This document shows, piece by piece, positions 62,118 to 64,000 of a DNA stretch of 64,000 bases (positions within the stretch are counted from its first letter, which is position 1; each line of letters starts with the position of its first letter). Where the stretch lies: assembly GCA_019058315.1 (NCBI GenBank), contig JAHPZH010000007.1, forward strand, positions 186,001 through 250,000, written 5' to 3'. This DNA comes from Candidatus Helarchaeota archaeon (GTDB taxonomy: Archaea > Asgardarchaeota > Lokiarchaeia > Helarchaeales > RDOG01). The position numbers and the translations under genes are program-made. The notes under the pieces were generated by a model, which was not told where the DNA came from, searched no databases, and saw only the letters and a program-made list of their open reading frames with translations.

Positions 62118-64000
62118 ATGGAAAAAACTGCACAAAAAATCCTAAAACTGCTTCAAAAAGGAAAAGTTGACGAAGCGGTTGAATCAATCTCGAATACACT
62201 TGCTGATAGATTTAATCAACTACAACCAAATGATGTTATTGCAGCTTATCATTTATTTCATCAATGTTATGTTCTTCGAGATTTTAAAGAAGCACATAAG
62301 TCATTAAATACAGCAGCACAATATCTTGCCGAAGAAGGCAAAAAGAAAGTTCAATATAATCTAGAGGGAGCCATTGAAAATATATCAGGAGCTGTAATTA
62401 GATATTCCTTTGGAGAGGATTTGGAAAAAGCCGAATTAAATATGAAAGAATTAGATTCTATTCCAAAAGTAGATAGATTTGAAATTTATCACCTTGCTAA
62501 AGAAATTTTTGAAACATTAAAATCTAAAAAAATGGAAAATTTATTTAAAATTAATAAAAAATATAAAAAATTCTTTGCAGAGAAAGAAAATAATTGGGCA
62601 TTACTGGAAATAGATTATTATACAACTCCTTTGATTAAAGTTGATTATGTTTTTCCTGAGAGAATTCTTGCTGGAGCAGATTTTGATTTAGAAATAATTG
62701 TTAAAAATATATCTCCAAATATCGCTAGAAAATTGGAATCTAGAATAATTCCACCCAAAAATTTTCGATTTCGTAATCCGAGTCAGCGAACTATAAGAAT
62801 GAAGAAACTTGAACCAGATAGACAATTTAGACATCATGTAAAGTTTTACATAGACGAAAAGGAATACGGAGAAAAAGCCATTGCCTATGATTCGTTAATA
62901 TATGAAGATATAAGGGGAAACAGATATAGTTACGAAATGCCCGCAACAAAAATTCAAATTGGAACTCAATCAGGAGTTTTAGCAGGAACTCTAATACAAA
63001 AAGCTCCTAGGGTCAAACCTGCGCTCAAATTAGGAGTTGCTGATATTACTGAGGAAGAAAAAAAATCAGTTGATAAATTAATAGCAAAAAGAAAGATTTT
63101 AAAGGATTTATTAAGGAAAAATGAAGAAAATTTAAACAAAAAAATCATAACAAATGAACAATATATGGCAATTTATATCCAATATAGAGAAAAATTGGAA
63201 GATATTGATCGTTATTTAAAAGATTTGGGATATCAAGAGAGAGAGGGCTATACAGAAATAACTTGTATTTATGATGGTTCTAAATTTTATGTCGAAGATG
63301 GTCAATGCCCTAGGTGTGGGGATCTCTATACTGTATTTTTTGATGAAATAGCATCAATCTTTTATTTTATGATTATACATCAATCAGGCGTTTGTATATT
63401 TGATAAAGGATTCGGAAAAGAGCTAAATGCTGATCTTACATCAGGGTTAATTACTGCGGTTCAAAGTTTCTTAGGTGAATTAACAGGTCGAGATAAAACT
63501 AGATTTACAGAATTTAGTCAAAGTGGATTTAATATCCTCACTTGTAACAGTAAATATATAACTTCAGCTATTGTTATGTCGAAGAGAGCTTCCGATCGAT
63601 TAAAAGACAGACTTATTCAATTTCTGGAATTGTTTGAAAATAAGTATGGAGAAAAATTAACAATATTTTCTGGTAATTTGGATGATTTCGTCGGAAGTTT
63701 TGAAATTTTAGCCCAATTTATTCCTATCGATTTACTTCGTCCCCATAAATTTAATTATAATTTACTCGAAGATATTAAGCTTAGTTCGATATCCAGAAAA
63801 ATTATTAATAATGTCCCTGAAATAAAAGAAAAAAAAATTGAAACAGTATTCTTAGATGATCTAGTAACTATAATCCGAAAAGATCTTCGCCGTATAGATT
63901 ATGAAAAATTAATTGCAGGAATTTTAGAGTTAAAAGAAAAAGGTATTTTATCATTAGAGGATGTTTCAGTTGAAGAACCAATTCCAGAGCCAATTATGGA
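62118..64000 (+). CDS. TPR-like / longin-like sensor-domain protein, right-truncated
   Basis: Reads from ATG 62118 without a stop to the window end (at least 627 aa), so it is partial. Residues 1-165 are helical and TPR-like (KGKVDEAVESISNTLADRFN, YHLFHQCYVLRDFKEAHKS). Residues about 170-290 are a beta-rich domain like archaeal CARDB-type folds (EIIVKNISPNIARKL). A zinc-knuckle region has CIYDG and CPRCGD near 383-400. From about 405 a longin/Roadblock-like fold follows (IIHQSGVCIFDKGFG, LTSGLITAVQSFLGEL). Such sensor domains are frequent in Asgard archaea; the function here is unknown. Confidence 0.7.
   Translation, partial: MEKTAQKILKLLQKGKVDEAVESISNTLADRFNQLQPNDVIAAYHLFHQCYVLRDFKEAHKSLNTAAQYLAEEGKKKVQYNLEGAIENISGAVIRYSFGEDLEKAELNMKELDSIPKVDRFEIYHLAKEIFETLKSKKMENLFKINKKYKKFFAEKENNWALLEIDYYTTPLIKVDYVFPERILAGADFDLEIIVKNISPNIARKLESRIIPPKNFRFRNPSQRTIRMKKLEPDRQFRHHVKFYIDEKEYGEKAIAYDSLIYEDIRGNRYSYEMPATKIQIGTQSGVLAGTLIQKAPRVKPALKLGVADITEEEKKSVDKLIAKRKILKDLLRKNEENLNKKIITNEQYMAIYIQYREKLEDIDRYLKDLGYQEREGYTEITCIYDGSKFYVEDGQCPRCGDLYTVFFDEIASIFYFMIIHQSGVCIFDKGFGKELNADLTSGLITAVQSFLGELTGRDKTRFTEFSQSGFNILTCNSKYITSAIVMSKRASDRLKDRLIQFLELFENKYGEKLTIFSGNLDDFVGSFEILAQFIPIDLLRPHKFNYNLLEDIKLSSISRKIINNVPEIKEKKIETVFLDDLVTIIRKDLRRIDYEKLIAGILELKEKGILSLEDVSVEEPIPEPIM

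Noticed and set aside
1..64000. CRISPR array, insertion sequence, integrase, prophage.
   Set aside because: No regularly spaced palindromic repeats, transposase or integrase motifs were found. The only repeat array is the gene module at 52-57 kb.

Overview
The window is a 64-kb piece of AT-rich archaeal genome. The archaeal signs are ribosomal proteins S19e, L39e and L31e with a PDCD5 homologue, Pelota, an Lhr helicase, a GfcR-type phosphoribosyltransferase regulator, ferredoxin-linked oxidoreductases, Shine-Dalgarno sites of the GGAGG/GGTGAT type with many TTG and GTG starts, and a tRNA-Pro(CGG) with introns. Several proteins have cytoskeleton- or trafficking-like architectures (a Roadblock/LC7-like domain with a coiled coil, an IFT52/GldG-like domain with a coiled coil, a longin-like sensor domain, HEAT repeats). 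These point to an anaerobic Asgard archaeon of the Lokiarchaeia kind. The lineage is an inference and was not tested.

Layout. 1-1.8 kb: left-truncated HEAT-repeat protein. 1.9-5.1 kb: three-gene 2-oxoacid:ferredoxin oxidoreductase operon whose beta subunit appears circularly permuted. 5.3-9.5 kb: CBS protein, intron-bearing tRNA-Pro, phosphoesterase, SWIM protein, CPBP protease, small membrane protein, Roadblock/coiled-coil protein. 9.5-15.4 kb: two tandem NhaD/ArsB-type permeases and Lhr. 15.5-23 kb: RidA, two unknown genes, a winged-helix ferredoxin protein, an MBL hydrolase, and the L31e / L39e-PDCD5-S19e cluster split by an inserted IFT52-like gene. 23-36.6 kb: AbrB-PhoU regulator, unknown membrane proteins, a GlcD/GlcF-like pair, RimI-like acetyltransferase, Pelota, radical SAM-TRAM protein, GfcR-like regulator, MtnA and a type II pantothenate kinase. 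36.8-43.5 kb: MFS transporter followed by a redox cluster (two QueG-like ferredoxin proteins, DUF169 protein, winged-helix ferredoxin protein) and a cysteine-rich protein. 43.5-47.5 kb: Ni/Co ECF transporter operon with an unusual CbiN-like subunit and a degenerate CPBP protein. 47.7-51.9 kb: unknown alpha/beta protein, old-yellow-enzyme-like oxidoreductase, anaerobic ribonucleotide reductase. 52.2-58.1 kb: tandem array of a two-gene membrane module interleaved with decayed 5' fragments of the thymidylate kinase gene, ending at the intact gene. 58.2-64 kb: Memo protein, small Sm-like protein, a second FAD-oxidase/Fe-S pair and a right-truncated longin-like protein.

How it fits together. The physiology implied is strictly anaerobic: a ferredoxin-reducing 2-oxoacid oxidoreductase, a glycyl-radical ribonucleotide reductase, radical SAM chemistry, many [4Fe-4S] proteins, and two FAD/CCG-domain oxidoreductases that could oxidise hydroxyacids. 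The ECF system would supply nickel or cobalt. The strongest candidates for something undescribed are the permuted PorB and the four-copy membrane module array at 52-57.4 kb.
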